A DNA stretch of 5,219 nt from contig DASQSZ010000140.1 of assembly GCA_035642125.1 (NCBI GenBank), positions 1 to 5,219 of the forward strand, in the 5' to 3' direction. Positions 4,250 to 5,219 of the stretch are shown here, piece by piece. The stretch's first letter is position 1; every line of letters starts with the position of its first letter. Below the pieces are notes generated by a model that was not told where the DNA came from, searched no databases, and saw nothing but the letters and a program-made list of their open reading frames with translations. Position numbers and translations under genes: made by a program. The stretch is from CALAED01 sp937891035. Its GTDB lineage: Bacteria > Actinomycetota > Actinomycetes > Streptosporangiales > Streptosporangiaceae.

Positions 4250-5219
4250 CCAAGCCCGACATCGTCCTCGTCCTCGCCGATGACATGGGCTTTTCCGACA
4301 TCGGCTGCTACGGAGGTGAGGTGGCGACGCCCAATCTCGACCGGCTCGCCGCCTCCGGGGTCCGGCTGACCCAGTTCTACAACACGGCGCGCTGCAGCCC
4401 GTCCCGCGCCTCGCTGCTCACCGGGCTCCATCCGCACCAGACGGGCATCGGCATCCTCAACTACGACGACTCGCCGGACGGCTACCCCGGCACGCTCAAC
4501 GATTCGTGCGTCACGATCGCAGAGGCCCTGCGCCCCGCCGGCTACCGGAGCTACCTGTCCGGCAAGTGGCATATGTCCAGTGAGCTGCGCCGGCCCGGCG
4601 ACGCGTGGCCGACCCGGCGCGGGTTTGATCGCTTCTACGGGACCTTGGCCGGCGCGGGAAGCTACTACCAGCCGGCCACCCTCACGCGCGACGAGAAGAA
4701 CATCGAGGACGAGGCGCACGAGGACGGCTTTTACTACACCGACGCCATCTCCGACAACGCCGCCGACTTCGTACGCGAGCATCACGACGGGCAGCCGAAC
4801 GCCCCGATGTTCCTGTATGTCGCCTACACCGCACCGCACTGGCCGTTGCACGCGCTGGAAGAAGACATCGCCGCATACGCGGGACGATTTTCCGCGGGCT
4901 GGGACGAGCTTCGCCGGGAACGGTTGCGTCGCATGATTTCCATGGGCCTCATCCAGGAGAATTGGGCGCTGACGGATCGCGATCCCACCGTGCCCGCCTG
5001 GGAGGACGCCGACCATAAGGAATGGGAAGCCCTTCGCATGGCGGTCTACGCGGCCCAGATCGACCGCATGGACCAGGGAATCGGCCGCATCATCGCGGAG
5101 CTGGAACGGACCGGGCGGATGGACAACACCCTTTTCATCTTCCTGTCCGACAACGGCGGTTGCGCCGAGGAAATGCCACCGGAGACCGCGCGGGACTTCG
5201 TCACCGCCTTCGTCGATTT
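4246..5219 (+). CDS. Type I (formylglycine-dependent) sulfatase, arylsulfatase-like, 5' part
   Basis: Hydrolyses a sulfate ester to alcohol and sulfate. The 324 complete residues hold most of the active site expected for this alkaline-phosphatase-fold family: Ca-binding D12-D13 (VLADDMGFSD), the signature CSPSRASLLTG (50-60) whose C50 would become formylglycine, R54, K107 and H109 (SGKWH), H198 (TAPHWPLHA) and D302-N303 (SDNGG). Spacing closely follows Pseudomonas arylsulfatase AtsA (about 536 residues), so roughly 200 residues lie beyond the window. There is no signal peptide; the N-terminus goes straight into the first beta strand, so a cytoplasmic enzyme is expected. The GTG start at 4246 overlaps the transporter stop (GTGA), and GGAG (4236-4239) lies 6 nt upstream. 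C-x-P-S-R suits maturation by an FGE-type enzyme, not seen in this window. Substrate is not known. Confidence 0.94.
   Translation, partial: MTKPDIVLVLADDMGFSDIGCYGGEVATPNLDRLAASGVRLTQFYNTARCSPSRASLLTGLHPHQTGIGILNYDDSPDGYPGTLNDSCVTIAEALRPAGYRSYLSGKWHMSSELRRPGDAWPTRRGFDRFYGTLAGAGSYYQPATLTRDEKNIEDEAHEDGFYYTDAISDNAADFVREHHDGQPNAPMFLYVAYTAPHWPLHALEEDIAAYAGRFSAGWDELRRERLRRMISMGLIQENWALTDRDPTVPAWEDADHKEWEALRMAVYAAQIDRMDQGIGRIIAELERTGRMDNTLFIFLSDNGGCAEEMPPETARDFVTAFVD

Noticed and set aside
4210..5016. 268-codon minus-strand open frame
   Set aside because: Antisense to the sulfatase gene, which has a full set of active-site motifs; the minus-strand product is valine/glycine-rich without motifs.

Overview
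The window is GC-rich DNA, probably from an actinomycete. GTG and TTG starts are used alongside ATG, Shine-Dalgarno (SD) sites are purine-rich, most codons end in G or C, and the E1-alpha protein resembles the actinobacterial PdhA/BkdA type. Genus cannot be fixed from the sequence; a Streptosporangiales-like or related high-GC actinomycete is only a guess.

Layout. (1) 1-746, minus strand: the N-terminal 248 residues of a thiamine-diphosphate 2-oxoacid dehydrogenase E1-alpha subunit, running off the left edge. (2) 869-1333, plus strand: a divergently transcribed Lrp/AsnC-family regulator. The 122-bp gap holds a perfect 7-bp inverted repeat whose arms look like the -10 boxes of two overlapping divergent promoters. 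(3) 1334-2018: a degraded interval between the two intact modules. It holds a 77-codon minus-strand gene that looks C-terminally truncated (1367-1600) and a headless C-terminal piece of a GntR-type FCD regulator on the plus strand (about 1692-1985). (4) 2019-2765, minus strand: an intact IclR-family regulator with a TTG start. (5) 2867-4249, plus strand: an MHS-type major facilitator transporter. (6) 4246-5219, plus strand: the first 324 residues of a type I sulfatase, overlapping the transporter by 4 bp and running off the right edge.

Two regulator-plus-target modules can be read. The Lrp/AsnC regulator probably controls the divergent 2-oxoacid dehydrogenase operon, an arrangement known for branched-chain oxoacid dehydrogenase (bkd) operons. 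The IclR regulator probably controls the divergent transporter-sulfatase operon, which would import an organic sulfate ester and release sulfate in the cytoplasm, since the sulfatase has no signal peptide. The substrate is unknown. The scar between the modules suggests a past deletion or insertion. No tRNA, rRNA, CRISPR array or insertion sequence was recognised. Nothing here demands a wholly new system; the most unusual features are the architectures of the two divergent control regions and the paired gene relics.
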